The notes below the pieces were generated by a model. That model was not told where the DNA came from. It did no database searches and saw nothing but the letters and a program-made list of their open reading frames with translations. Of a DNA stretch of 64,000 nt, positions 19,878 to 30,685 are shown in pieces; the stretch's first letter is position 1; each line of letters starts with the position of its first letter. The stretch comes from Pseudomonas paraeruginosa PA7 (lineage in GTDB: Bacteria; Pseudomonadota; Gammaproteobacteria; Pseudomonadales; Pseudomonadaceae): contig NC_009656.1 in NCBI RefSeq assembly GCF_000017205.1, forward strand, positions 558,001-622,000, written 5' to 3'. The translations under genes and the position numbers were made by a program.

Positions 19878-21254
19878 TTACAGCAGGCGCACCTTGAACG
19901 AGCGGCCCTTGATCCTGCCTTCGCTCAGGCGCTTCAGGGCCTGGTGGGCGAGGCCGCGCTCGATGGCGACGAAGGCCTGGAAGTCGAAGATGGCGATCTT
20001 GCCCACCGCGCTGCCGGGCAGCCCGGCGTCGCCGGTGAGGGCGCCGAGCAGGTCGCCGGGACGTACCTTGTCCTTGCGACCGCCGGCGATGCACAGGGTG
20101 CTCATCGGCGGCAGCAGCGGTTCCGGGTTGGCCTTCAGCTGGCCGAGGGCGTACCAGGCCAGCGGCTGCTTCTGCAGATCCTCGATGGCCTGCGCGCGGC
20201 TGGCCTCGGCCGGTGCCACCAGCGACAGGGCCAGGCCCTTCTCGCCGGCGCGCCCGCTGCGGCCGATGCGATGGATGTGGACCTCCGGGTCGCGCGCCAG
20301 CTCGACGTTGATCACGGTTTCCAGGGCGGCGATGTCCAGCCCCCGGGCGGCCACGTCGGTGGCCACCAGCACGGTGCAGCTGCGGTTGGCGAATACCGTC
20401 AGGACCTGGTCGCGTTCGCGCTGCTCCAGGTCGCCGTGCAGGGCCAGGGCGGAGATCCTGTGCGCCTTCAGCGCGTCGGCCAGTTCCTGGCACTGCTGGC
20501 GGGTCTGGCAGAACGCCACGCAGGATTGCGGGCGGAAATGCTGGAGCAGGCGTACCACGGCGTCCATGCGCTGCTTCGGATCGATCTCGAAGAAGCGCTG
20601 CTCGATCTGGCTGTCGGTGTGCAGCGACTCGACCTTCACCTGCTGCGGATCGCGCATGAAGGCCTTGGCCAGTTTCTCGATGCCGTCCGGGTAGGTGGCG
20701 GAGAACAGCAGGGTCTGCCGGCGCTCGGGGAGCTGGCCGATGATCTCGGCGATGCTGTCGTAGAAGCCCATGTCGAGCATCCGGTCGGCTTCGTCGAGGA
20801 CCAGGGTATTGAGCCCGTCGAGGACCAGGGTGCCCTTGCGCAGGTGCTCCTGGATGCGCCCGGGGGTGCCGACGACGACGTGCGCGCCATGCTCCAGCGA
20901 AGCCACCTGCGGGCCGTAGGGCACGCCGCCGCAGAGGGTCAGGACCTTGATGTTGTCGGCGGCGCGGGCCAGCCGGCGGATCTCCTTGGCGACCTGGTCG
21001 GCCAGCTCGCGGGTCGGGCACAGCACCAGCGCCTGGCAGCCGAAGTAGCGCGGGTTCAGCGGCGCGAGCAGGCCGAGGCCGAAGGCGGCGGTCTTGCCGC
21101 TGCCGGTCTTGGCCTGGGCGATCAGGTCGCGACCCTGGAGGATCAGCGGCAGGCTCTGCGCCTGGATCGGCGTCATCTCCCGGTAACCGAGGGAGTCGAG
21201 ATTGGCCAGGAGGTCCGCGGAAAGCGGCAGCGAGGAGAAAACGGTGGAAGTCAC
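19878..21254 (-). CDS. dbpA: ATP-dependent RNA helicase DbpA
   Basis: This 458-residue DEAD-box helicase shows AQAKTGSGKT (Walker A), PTRELADQV, TPGR, LDEADRML, SAT and HRIGRSGRAG. The C-terminal 75 residues after the helicase core (KDKVRPGDLLGALTGDAGLP to KGRSFKVRLL) are the RNA-binding domain by which DbpA recognises hairpin 92 of 23S rRNA. It remodels the peptidyl-transferase region during 50S assembly. It is divergent from a cold-shock gene across a 347-base region, which fits cold-linked ribosome assembly. Confidence 0.94.
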   Translation of the reverse strand: MTSTVFSSLPLSADLLANLDSLGYREMTPIQAQSLPLILQGRDLIAQAKTGSGKTAAFGLGLLAPLNPRYFGCQALVLCPTRELADQVAKEIRRLARAADNIKVLTLCGGVPYGPQVASLEHGAHVVVGTPGRIQEHLRKGTLVLDGLNTLVLDEADRMLDMGFYDSIAEIIGQLPERRQTLLFSATYPDGIEKLAKAFMRDPQQVKVESLHTDSQIEQRFFEIDPKQRMDAVVRLLQHFRPQSCVAFCQTRQQCQELADALKAHRISALALHGDLEQRERDQVLTVFANRSCTVLVATDVAARGLDIAALETVINVELARDPEVHIHRIGRSGRAGEKGLALSLVAPAEASRAQAIEDLQKQPLAWYALGQLKANPEPLLPPMSTLCIAGGRKDKVRPGDLLGALTGDAGLPGSAVGKIAIFDFQAFVAIERGLAHQALKRLSEGRIKGRSFKVRLL

Positions 21255-21601
21255 GGGGAGGGCTCGGCAGGCGATTCGAGCGGGCTAGTCTAGCAGCCTG
21301 CGGCCGCTTGCCGCGTGCGAGCGCCGCCGAGGCAGCGGCGACAGGCAATGTATCTTTGGCCAGTACCATTCGTCAGAAAAACGAAAAAAGCGCGTTTCTG
21401 TATTTTTATACAGGTTCGCTTTCCTCAGTTTTTTGTCGTAGAGTGCTGACACTGTGTTTGCATGGGTCGCCGTCGATCGTGACCTGATGCGGTCGGAAAT
21501 TCCAGCCCGTCCTGCTCGACTCCTTGTAACTCCTTGCAACTCAGTTACCGGCTACGATTTCGTGGCTAAATCAATACCCCTAGTTCCAAGGAGAACTTGC
21601 A
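21255..21601. other. Divergent dbpA / cold-shock control region and leader
   Basis: No gene is seen in these 347 bases. The stretch 21370-21450 is AT-rich and contains a LexA-box-like palindrome. The remaining 150 bases before the cold-shock gene probably form a long 5' leader, as is common for csp mRNAs, ending in CAAGGAGAA before the ATG. Confidence 0.6.
21398..21413. promoter_or_regulatory. LexA (SOS) box-like palindrome
   Basis: CTGTATTTTTATACAG fits the CTGT-N8-ACAG LexA consensus with AT-rich flanking positions; the arms CTGTAT and ATACAG are fully complementary. It is about 145 bases before dbpA and 190 before the cold-shock gene. I do not recall either gene in the SOS regulon, so binding must be tested. 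Confidence 0.5.
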
Positions 21602-21811
21602 ATGTCCCGTCAGAACGGCACCGTTAAGTGGTTCAACGAAACCAAAGGCTACGGCTTCATCACCCCGGAAAGCGGCCCGGACGTTTTCGTTCACTTCCGT
21701 GCCATCGAAGGTAACGGCTTCAAGACCCTGGCCGAAGGCCAGAAGGTCAGCTTCGAAGTCGTGCAAGGCCAGAAAGGCATGCAGGCCGAGCGCGTTCAGG
21801 TGATCAACTAA
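21602..21811 (+). CDS. Cold-shock protein, CspA family
   Basis: The 69-residue protein is a single cold-shock domain: [18 protein letters not shown] carries RNP1 and DVFVHF is RNP2, followed by EGQKVSFEV. It binds single-stranded nucleic acid and acts as an RNA chaperone or antiterminator. AAGGAGAA lies about six bases before the ATG. It is monocistronic, ending at a strong terminator. It cannot be assigned to a named P. aeruginosa csp gene with certainty. Confidence 0.95.
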   Translation: MSRQNGTVKWFNETKGYGFITPESGPDVFVHFRAIEGNGFKTLAEGQKVSFEVVQGQKGMQAERVQVIN

Positions 21812-21834
21812 GATCCCTGGGCCCCAGCCCGAAG

Positions 21835-21862
21835 AACCCGGATGGAAACATCCGGGTTTTTT
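21835..21862 (+). terminator. Rho-independent terminator of the cold-shock gene
   Basis: Arms AACCCGGATG (21835-21844) and CATCCGGGTT (21849-21858) enclose a GAAA tetraloop and run into TTTTTT. Confidence 0.95.
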
Positions 21863-21960
21863 ATTGCCCGCAGAAACCCGTCACACTGTCTTCACCTGCC
21901 GTTCACCCAGTCTTGCGAGCACCCGGTCAGAGTGGCCCGGTCCCGTACGGAGTCGTTTCG

Positions 21961-22485
21961 ATGAAGCCTGTGCAATCCCGTCGTCTGGCCTTCGCCGCAC
22001 TGTTGTCGCTATCGTTCTCTTCCGCGTCCTGCCATGCCGCCGCCGAGCACTGGGGCTGGATCGAGCAGTCCTGGCTGATGCCCGAGCGCATGCAGGCCAA
22101 GGCCAAGCTGGATACCGGCGCGCTGACCTCGTCGCTGGACGCGAAGAACATCCATCGCTACAAGAAGGACGGCGAGCGCTGGGTGCGCTTCGAGGTGGTG
22201 CTGCCCACCGCCGGGAGCAAGGCGCCGGTCAGCGTGACCTTCGAGCGCAAGGTACTGCGGGTGATCAAGGTGCGCGGCGCCGGCGGCAGCGACAGCCGCC
22301 CGGTGGTGGCGATGGACATCTGCCTGGGCGACAAGCTGCTGCGCGAGCAGTTCTCCCTGCGCGACCGCGGCAACATGAACTATCCGGTGCTGCTCGGTCG
22401 CCGCACGCTCGATCACCTCGGCGCGGTCGACGTGTCCCGCACCTTCACTCGCAAACCCTCCTGCGGAGCGCTCGCCGCTCAGTAG
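21961..22485 (+). CDS. Exported retropepsin-like protein (putative ATP-dependent zinc protease family)
   Basis: The product has 174 residues, with a signal peptide (MKPVQSRRLAFAALLSLSF to SCHAAAEH). The mature part has AKAKLDTGALTSSLDAKNI, an aspartyl-protease-like DTGA motif, and ends with NYPVLLGRRTLDHLG. This is the family annotated as ATP-dependent zinc protease, to which the cytoplasmic RimB belongs, but here a signal peptide predicts periplasmic location. A second member lies at 29402-29911. It ends seven bases inside the convergent DUF1232 gene. Biochemical role unknown. Confidence 0.78.
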   Translation: MKPVQSRRLAFAALLSLSFSSASCHAAAEHWGWIEQSWLMPERMQAKAKLDTGALTSSLDAKNIHRYKKDGERWVRFEVVLPTAGSKAPVSVTFERKVLRVIKVRGAGGSDSRPVVAMDICLGDKLLREQFSLRDRGNMNYPVLLGRRTLDHLGAVDVSRTFTRKPSCGALAAQ

Positions 22486-22853
22486 AAGAACCAGCGCAGC
22501 AGGCCCGCGGCCAGCGCCAGCCAGAGCAGCACGATCAGCGCCGTCATCCACGGGTTGCGCGGGCGCGCCTCGACTTCGCGAGCCCGCGCCCGGCACTCGG
22601 CGAGCAACGCGGGTGGGGTGAGGCGGATCGCCAGCCAGATCCCCAGCGGCACCAGCAGCAGGTCGTCGAGGTAGCCGAGCAGCGGGATGAAGTCCGGGAT
22701 CAGGTCGATCGGGCTCAGGGCATAGGCCACCACCAGCAGCGCCACCAGCCGGGCCGGCCAGGGCATGTGCGGATGGCGGCTGCACAGCCAGAGGGCGATG
22801 ACCTCGGTCTTCAGCCCGCGAGCCCAGCGCCTGAGCGTGGCGAGCCAGGCCAT
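22479..22853 (-). CDS. DUF1232 (YkvA-like) small membrane protein
   Basis: This 124-residue protein contains YALSPIDLIPDFIPLLGYLDD, the DUF1232 signature, followed by a hydrophobic segment and a C-terminal helix (WMTALIVLLWLALAAGLLRW). Function of the family is not known. It begins one base after the stop of the upstream exporter gene, so the two are co-transcribed and probably coupled. Confidence 0.85.
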   Translation of the reverse strand: MAWLATLRRWARGLKTEVIALWLCSRHPHMPWPARLVALLVVAYALSPIDLIPDFIPLLGYLDDLLLVPLGIWLAIRLTPPALLAECRARAREVEARPRNPWMTALIVLLWLALAAGLLRWFFY

Positions 22854-22854
22854 C

Positions 22855-24288
22855 CTAGAGGTCCGGGTCCTTTTCCGGATCGACCCGGCGCGGGCTGGTG
22901 CGACCGTCCTCGCTGCCGAGCTGGAAGAAGATCGCCGCGGCCAGCATCGACATCAGGCCGACGCTGACATAGGTGGCGTGGAAGGCGCCGAGGACGGTGT
23001 CCTGCCCCGTATCCAGGTCGGTCTGGAACCCCCCCAGCAATGCCGCCGCGCAGGCCACGCCGAGGCTGATCGACAGTTGCACGACCACCGACATCAGGCT
23101 GTTGCCGCTGCTGGCGTTGCTGTCCTGCAGGTCGATCAGGGTGAGGGTGTTCATCGCCGTGAATTGCAGGGAGTTCACCGCGCCGAGCAGGCTCAGGTGC
23201 AGCAGCAGCCAGACGTAGGGGGTGTCCTGGTCGACCAGGCCGAAACCGGCGATCAGGCAGCCGAGGATCAGGGTGTTGCCGACCAGCAGCTTGCGGTAGC
23301 CGAAGAAATCCAGCAGCGGCTTGGCCAGCGGCTTGGCGACCATCGCGAACAGCGCCAGCGGGATCATGGTCATGCCGGCGGTGGAGGGCGGGTAGCCCAG
23401 GCCCACCTGTAGCAGCAGCGGGGTGAGGAAGGGCAGGGCGCCGCTGCCCAGGCGGGCGAACAGGTTGCCGAGGATGCCGACGGCGAAGGTCCGCGCCTGG
23501 AACAGGCTCGGCGGGAACAGCGGCTTGTCGATGCGCAGCGCGCGCAGCCAGTAGGCGGTGAGCAGGACCAGCCCGCCGACCAGCAGCAGGACCACGCGCA
23601 GGTGCGACAGGTGCAGCTCGCCAAGGCCTTCCAGGGCGATGGAGATCAGCACCATGGAGCCGCCGAAGAGCAGGAAGCCGATGCTGTCGAAGCGGCTCGG
23701 CAACGGGCTGCGCAGGTCCGGCATGAGTTTCATCGCCACCAGGCAGCCGAGCAGGCCGACCGGCAGGTTGATCAGGAAGATCCAGTGCCAGGAGGCGTAT
23801 TCCACCAGCCAGCCCCCCAGCGTCGGCCCGGCCAGCGGGCCGAGCAGGCCAGGGATGGTGACGAAGCTGAGTACCCGCACCAGGTCCTGGCGCGGATAGA
23901 CGCGCAGGATCACCAGCCGCCCCACCGGCATCATCAGCGCGCCGCCGACACCCTGCACGATACGCGCACCGACCAGCAGCTCGAGGCTCGGCGACAGCGC
24001 GCAGAGCAACGAGCCGAGGCTGAACAGCAGCACCGCGCCGAGAAACACCCGGCGCGTGCCGAAGCGGTCGGCGATCCAGCCCGAGGCCGGGATCAGCAGG
24101 GCCACGGTGAGCAGGTAGGCGATCACCACCGCCTGCATGCGCAGCGGGTTTTCGTTCAGCGAGGTGGCCATGCTCGGCAGCGCGGTGTTGAGGATGGTGC
24201 CGTCGAGGGCTTGCATGAAGAAGGCGACGGCGACCAGCCAGGGCAGTTGGCGGGCGATGCGGGGGGTGAGCTGGAACGGCTCGCTCAT
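22855..24288 (-). CDS. MFS exporter, DHA2 (EmrB/QacA, MdtD-like) family
   Basis: The 477-residue protein has about fourteen membrane helices. FFMQALDGTILNTALPSMA in helix 1 with its conserved acidic residue, GWIADRFGTRRVF in the first cytoplasmic loop and GPLAGPTLGGWLVEYASWHWIFLINLPVG (motif C and helix 6) are typical of 14-helix proton/drug antiporters. It is followed by the DUF1232 gene and divergent from clpG. Substrate unknown; no membrane-fusion or outer-membrane partner lies nearby. Confidence 0.88.
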   Translation of the reverse strand: MSEPFQLTPRIARQLPWLVAVAFFMQALDGTILNTALPSMATSLNENPLRMQAVVIAYLLTVALLIPASGWIADRFGTRRVFLGAVLLFSLGSLLCALSPSLELLVGARIVQGVGGALMMPVGRLVILRVYPRQDLVRVLSFVTIPGLLGPLAGPTLGGWLVEYASWHWIFLINLPVGLLGCLVAMKLMPDLRSPLPSRFDSIGFLLFGGSMVLISIALEGLGELHLSHLRVVLLLVGGLVLLTAYWLRALRIDKPLFPPSLFQARTFAVGILGNLFARLGSGALPFLTPLLLQVGLGYPPSTAGMTMIPLALFAMVAKPLAKPLLDFFGYRKLLVGNTLILGCLIAGFGLVDQDTPYVWLLLHLSLLGAVNSLQFTAMNTLTLIDLQDSNASSGNSLMSVVVQLSISLGVACAAALLGGFQTDLDTGQDTVLGAFHATYVSVGLMSMLAAAIFFQLGSEDGRTSPRRVDPEKDPDL

Positions 24289-24663
24289 GAACGGGCTCCC
24301 TCGGGCGGACAGGCCTCAAGCATAGAGAACTTCTCGCGGCGATGGCATTGCCGGCGACCGGATCGGGACGATCCGCGGGGCATTCCTACGCAAGTCGCGA
24401 TCCAGAGCGCTCGGCTTTCATTGTCCTGGATCAAGTCGAAGCGCTGGCGCTCGCCGGCCGCTGTGCTAGTACTCAAGAGTCACCCCGTCAGTGGCTGCGG
24501 ATGCGACGCCGCCCGTGCCGTCATCGCACGGACATGTCCCGCGTTGCATGCTCGACGGCGCGTGCTTCACCGCCTTGTCGCGATGTTCTCCACGCACCGC
24601 TCGGCGCCCCCGGTCGCCGCCGCCGATGCTGAAGCCTTCTTCCGTGGAAACAGGAGCCCTCCC
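24289..24663. other. Divergent exporter / clpG control region
   Basis: No gene is seen in these 375 bases. TTGTCCTGGATCAA at 24421-24434 resembles an ANR/DNR box (TTGAT-N4-ATCAA) with one perfect half. AACAGGAG at about 24648-24655 is the clpG ribosome-binding site. I found no good sigma32 promoter by eye. Confidence 0.45.
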
Positions 24664-27462
<2,799 letters not shown>

Positions 27463-27511
27463 CCCGACCAAGGTTGGGGAACAAGGCACCGGCCTGCCGG
27501 TCGAAATCTCA

Positions 27512-27536
27512 CCCCGGCCCGCGAATGCGGCCGGGG
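27512..27536. terminator. Stem-loop after clpG, possible weak terminator
   Basis: Arms CCCCGGCC (27512-27519) and GGCCGGGG (27529-27536) pair around nine bases. There is no T-run, so it may be an mRNA-stabilising hairpin instead of a terminator. Confidence 0.4.
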
Positions 27537-27563
27537 CGTTCGATATCTCATGAGGAATTGCCG

Positions 27564-28142
27564 ATGCGCGTCACTACCCACGCTACCCTGGCCGCGGCCC
27601 TGCTGCTCAGCGCCGCCTCCGCGTTCGCCTTCAATCTCGGGGACGCCGCGAAGGCGGTCGCCGGGGCCTCCCAGGGCGACTCCGCCCAGGTAGCCACCAC
27701 CCCGCAGACCAGCGGCCTGCTCGGCGCACTCACCGGCCAGCTCGGGGTCAGCCAGGAGCAGGCGGTCGGCGGTACCGGCGCCCTGCTCGGGCTGGCCAAG
27801 AACCAGCTGGCCGGCAACGATTATTCGCAACTGGTGAAGACCATCCCGGGCCTCGACAAGCTGTCCGGCAACAATGCCCTGGCCGGCCTCGGCGGGCTCG
27901 GCAATATGCTTGGCAAGAACGCCGGCGCCGACAAGGGCCTCGGTTCGCTGCTGGGCAACGCCGACAGCATGGGCGACGTCGACAAGGCCTTCAATACCCT
28001 GGGCATGGATAGCGGCATGACCGAGAAATTCGCCCAGGTGCTGGTCGACTATTTCGGCAAACAGGGCGCCAACAGCGAGCTGCTGGGCAGCCTGAGCAAC
28101 CTCTGGGGAGTGAGCAAGGCGGGCGGCTCGTCGCTGCTCTGA
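27564..28142 (+). CDS. Exported DUF2780 protein of unknown function
   Basis: The 192-residue protein begins with a signal peptide (MRVTTHATLAAALLLSAASA) and is then Gly/Ala/Leu-rich, with SGLLGALTGQLGVSQEQAVG, ALLGLAKNQLAG and several GxLGxxG turns. This composition matches DUF2780 (VcgC/VcgE-like) exported proteins with no known function. It has a GAGGA ribosome-binding site and its own terminator. It sits 101 bases after clpG and may be partly co-transcribed, but a functional link is not evident. Confidence 0.75.
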   Translation: MRVTTHATLAAALLLSAASAFAFNLGDAAKAVAGASQGDSAQVATTPQTSGLLGALTGQLGVSQEQAVGGTGALLGLAKNQLAGNDYSQLVKTIPGLDKLSGNNALAGLGGLGNMLGKNAGADKGLGSLLGNADSMGDVDKAFNTLGMDSGMTEKFAQVLVDYFGKQGANSELLGSLSNLWGVSKAGGSSLL

Positions 28143-28160
28143 TCTGCCGCCACCGACGGG

Positions 28161-28188
28161 AAAGCCCGGGCATCCACCCGGGCTTTTT
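28161..28188 (+). terminator. Rho-independent terminator after the DUF2780 gene
   Basis: Arms AAAGCCCGGG (28161-28170) and CCCGGGCTTT (28177-28186) pair perfectly around CATCCA and end in a TTTTT run. Confidence 0.95.
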
Positions 28189-28216
28189 CATTTGCGCCGG
28201 GGGTCACCAGCGGATC

Positions 28217-28323
28217 GGCGGATAACCGCGTTGCGGTTACTCGCCCTACGAGGTGGGTGCGACGCCTGGATATTCGTTGCCCCGCACCGATAGGGCGAAT
28301 AACGCCCCCGGCGTTATCCGCCG
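28217..28323. repeat. Dispersed palindromic repeat cluster (copy 2)
   Basis: An inverted copy at 28217-28250 (GGCGGATAACCGC to TCGCCCTACG) is followed by a forward copy at 28291-28323 (TAGGGCGAATAACGCC to GGCGTTATCCGCCG). The order of the two orientations is opposite to that at 8111-8232. Confidence 0.85.
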
Positions 28324-28371
28324 TGGCTCCGTAGAAACGGGGTCATTCCGGCGAGGCGTTCGGCCGGTACT

Positions 28372-29259
28372 TCAGCGCAGTTGCCGCAGGCGCGCGATGC
28401 GTTCGTCCTTTTCTTCCCACATGCGCGAGACCCATTCCTGCACGTACTGGCGGAACACCGGGTCGTTCTCGTAGTCGCCCTGCCAAAGGGCGGGATCGAT
28501 CGGCCGGGTCTGGATGTCGACGATCACCTTCGGCACCCGTCCGCAGAGCAGGTCCCAGAAGCCCGGCACCTTGTCGCTCGGGTAGACCACGGTGACGTCG
28601 AGCAGGGCGTCCAGCTGCTCGCCCAGCGCGGCGAGGACGAAGGCCACCCCGCCGGCCTTGGGCTTGAGCAGGTGGCGATAGGGCGACTGTTGCCGGGCCT
28701 TCTTTTGCTCGCTGAAGCGCGTGCCTTCCAGGTAGTTCACCACGGTCACCGGGATGCGCTTGAACTTCTCGCAGGCGGCCTTGGTGATCTCCAGGTCCTT
28801 GCCCTTGAGTTCCGGGTGCTTCTCCAGGAAGGCCTTGGAATAGCGCTTCATGAACGGATACTCCAGCGCCCACCAGGCCAGGCCGAGGAAGGGCACCCAG
28901 ATCAGCTCCTTCTTGAGGAAGAACTTGAAGTACGGGGTGCGCCGGTTGAACACCTGGATCAACGCGGGGATGTCCACCCACGACTGGTGGTTGCTCACCA
29001 CCAGGTAGGAGGTGTCCTGGCGCAGGTCGCCGGCGCCGCGTACGTCCCAGACCGTCGGCGTGCAGGTGGCGAAGATCCACTTGTCGATCTCCGCCCAGGT
29101 CTCGGCGATCCACATCACGCCCCTGGAGCAGAGGTCCTTCAGGCGCTGGCCGGGGAGCACCAGCTTGAGCAGAGCGATCAGCATCATCGGGCCGATCAGG
29201 ATCAGCGTGTTGAGAAGCAGCAGAAGGCTGCTGGTCAGGCCGGTCAACAGTTCCCGCAT
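28372..29259 (-). CDS. PlsC-family acyltransferase (YihG-like)
   Basis: From ATG at 29259 the protein has 295 residues. An N-terminal membrane helix (SSLLLLLNTLILIGPMMLIA) precedes the acyltransferase core with NHQSWVD (the HX4D catalytic motif), then FVKRY-like and NYLEGTRFS (the EGTR substrate motif). It should acylate a lysophospholipid, probably at the sn-2 position of lysophosphatidate, at the inner membrane. The length and start match E. coli YihG. The longer upstream frame to 29463 has no ribosome-binding site and poor composition. Confidence 0.86.
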   Translation of the reverse strand: MRELLTGLTSSLLLLLNTLILIGPMMLIALLKLVLPGQRLKDLCSRGVMWIAETWAEIDKWIFATCTPTVWDVRGAGDLRQDTSYLVVSNHQSWVDIPALIQVFNRRTPYFKFFLKKELIWVPFLGLAWWALEYPFMKRYSKAFLEKHPELKGKDLEITKAACEKFKRIPVTVVNYLEGTRFSEQKKARQQSPYRHLLKPKAGGVAFVLAALGEQLDALLDVTVVYPSDKVPGFWDLLCGRVPKVIVDIQTRPIDPALWQGDYENDPVFRQYVQEWVSRMWEEKDERIARLRQLR

Positions 29260-29401
29260 GGTTGGTTTCCCTGTCCTGGGTGTGGGTCGACGCGGCCCAT
29301 CATACGCATCAGCGCCGTGCCGCCCAAGCCGCCGGCGTGGCGAACGAAACCGCACCGTGCTAGTCCTATGTGGACCTCGTATCACTTCAGGAGATGCCCG
29401 C

Positions 29402-29911
29402 GTGAAGCGTGTCCTTGCCTTGCTCTCGCTGTTCGCCCTGCCGGTCCTCGCCGCCGAACCCAACCTCTACGGCCGCTACGAATGGGTCTCGCTGCCGGAG
29501 CTGGATCGTACCCTGCAGGCGAAGATGGACACCGGCGCCTATACCTCCTCCCTGTCGGCAAAGGACATCGAGCTGTTCCAGCGCGACGGCGAGGAATGGG
29601 TGCGCTTCCGCCTGGCCACCAAGGAGGCCGACGGCTCGGTGTTCGAGCACAAGCTGGCGCGCATCGGCAAGATCAAGAACCGCGCCGACAACCGCAGCGG
29701 CGAGGACGAGGACGAGGACCGCCTGAGCGAGCGCCCGGTGATCGACCTGCAGGTCTGCCTGGGCGGCGAGATGAAGACCATCGAGGTCAACCTCACCGAC
29801 CGCAGCGCCTTCAACTATCCGTTCCTGATGGGTACCAAGGGCCTGCGCAAGTTCCACGTGGCGGTCGATCCCGCCGAGCGCTTCGTCGCCGGCAAGCCCG
29901 CCTGCAAGTAA
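29402..29911 (+). CDS. Second exported retropepsin-like protein
   Basis: The 169-residue protein uses a GTG start at 29402 with AGGAG eight bases before it. The signal peptide is VKRVLALLSLFALPVLAAEP. The core QAKMDTGAYTSSLSAKDIEL and NYPFLMGTKGLRKF parallel the protein at 21961-22485, so the two are paralogues of the putative ATP-dependent zinc protease family. An acidic loop (SGEDEDEDRLSE) is specific to this copy. It lies just before creB in the same direction, with an 84-base gap. Target unknown. Confidence 0.77.
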   Translation: MKRVLALLSLFALPVLAAEPNLYGRYEWVSLPELDRTLQAKMDTGAYTSSLSAKDIELFQRDGEEWVRFRLATKEADGSVFEHKLARIGKIKNRADNRSGEDEDEDRLSERPVIDLQVCLGGEMKTIEVNLTDRSAFNYPFLMGTKGLRKFHVAVDPAERFVAGKPACK

Positions 29912-29995
29912 GCCTGCCCCGCGACCGGCGGCGCGATTGACGCGCACGCCGGCTTGCGGCACCGTTCCGGCATTCCCGTCAGCCGCCGTCACGCC

Positions 29996-30685
29996 ATGCC
30001 GCATATCCTGATCGTCGAAGATGAAGCCGCGATTGCCGACACCCTGCTCTACGCCCTGCAGGCCGAGGGTTTCGCCACCACCTGGGTGCCTCTCGCCGGC
30101 GAGGCGCTGGCGTTGCAGGAGCGCCAGCCGGCGGACCTGCTGATCCTCGACGTCGGCCTGCCGGACATCAGCGGCTTCGAGGCCTGCAAGCGCCTGCGGC
30201 GGTTCTCCGAGGTACCGGTGATCTTCCTCACCGCCCGCGACGCCGAGATCGACCGGGTGGTGGGCCTGGAGATCGGCGCCGACGACTACGTGGTCAAGCC
30301 GTTCAGCCCGCGCGAGGTGGCGGCGCGGGTCAAGGCCATCCTCAAGCGCATGGCGCCGCGCCCGGCGCCGCTGGAAGAGGCTGCCTTGCACGGACCGTTC
30401 CAGGTCGACGCGGAGCGCGTGCGCATCCACTACCACGGCGCCCCGCTCAACCTCACCCGTCATGAGTTCCGCCTGCTGCAGACGCTGCTCGGGCAGCCCG
30501 AGCGGGTATTCAGCCGCGAGCAGTTGCTCGACGCCCTCGGCGTCGCCAGCGAGGCCGGCTACGAGCGCAACATCGACAGCCACATCAAGAGCCTGCGCGC
30601 CAAGCTGCGCCAGGTGAACGCGCGTGGCGAGGCGATCCAGACCCATCGCGGCCTGGGCTACAGCTACAGCCCGGACCACGCCTGA
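29996..30685 (+). CDS. creB: Response regulator CreB
   Basis: This 229-residue OmpR/PhoB-type regulator begins MPHILIVEDEAAIADTLLYA; the receiver has the acidic pair in VEDE, the phospho-acceptor aspartate 52 in LLILDVGLPD and the lysine in YVVKPFSP. A winged-helix DNA-binding domain ends in IQTHRGLGYSYSP. The stop overlaps the creC start by one base. CreBC responds to carbon/acetyl-phosphate state and, in P. aeruginosa, to loss of PBP4, activating creD and raising beta-lactam resistance. Confidence 0.93.
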   Translation: MPHILIVEDEAAIADTLLYALQAEGFATTWVPLAGEALALQERQPADLLILDVGLPDISGFEACKRLRRFSEVPVIFLTARDAEIDRVVGLEIGADDYVVKPFSPREVAARVKAILKRMAPRPAPLEEAALHGPFQVDAERVRIHYHGAPLNLTRHEFRLLQTLLGQPERVFSREQLLDALGVASEAGYERNIDSHIKSLRAKLRQVNARGEAIQTHRGLGYSYSPDHA

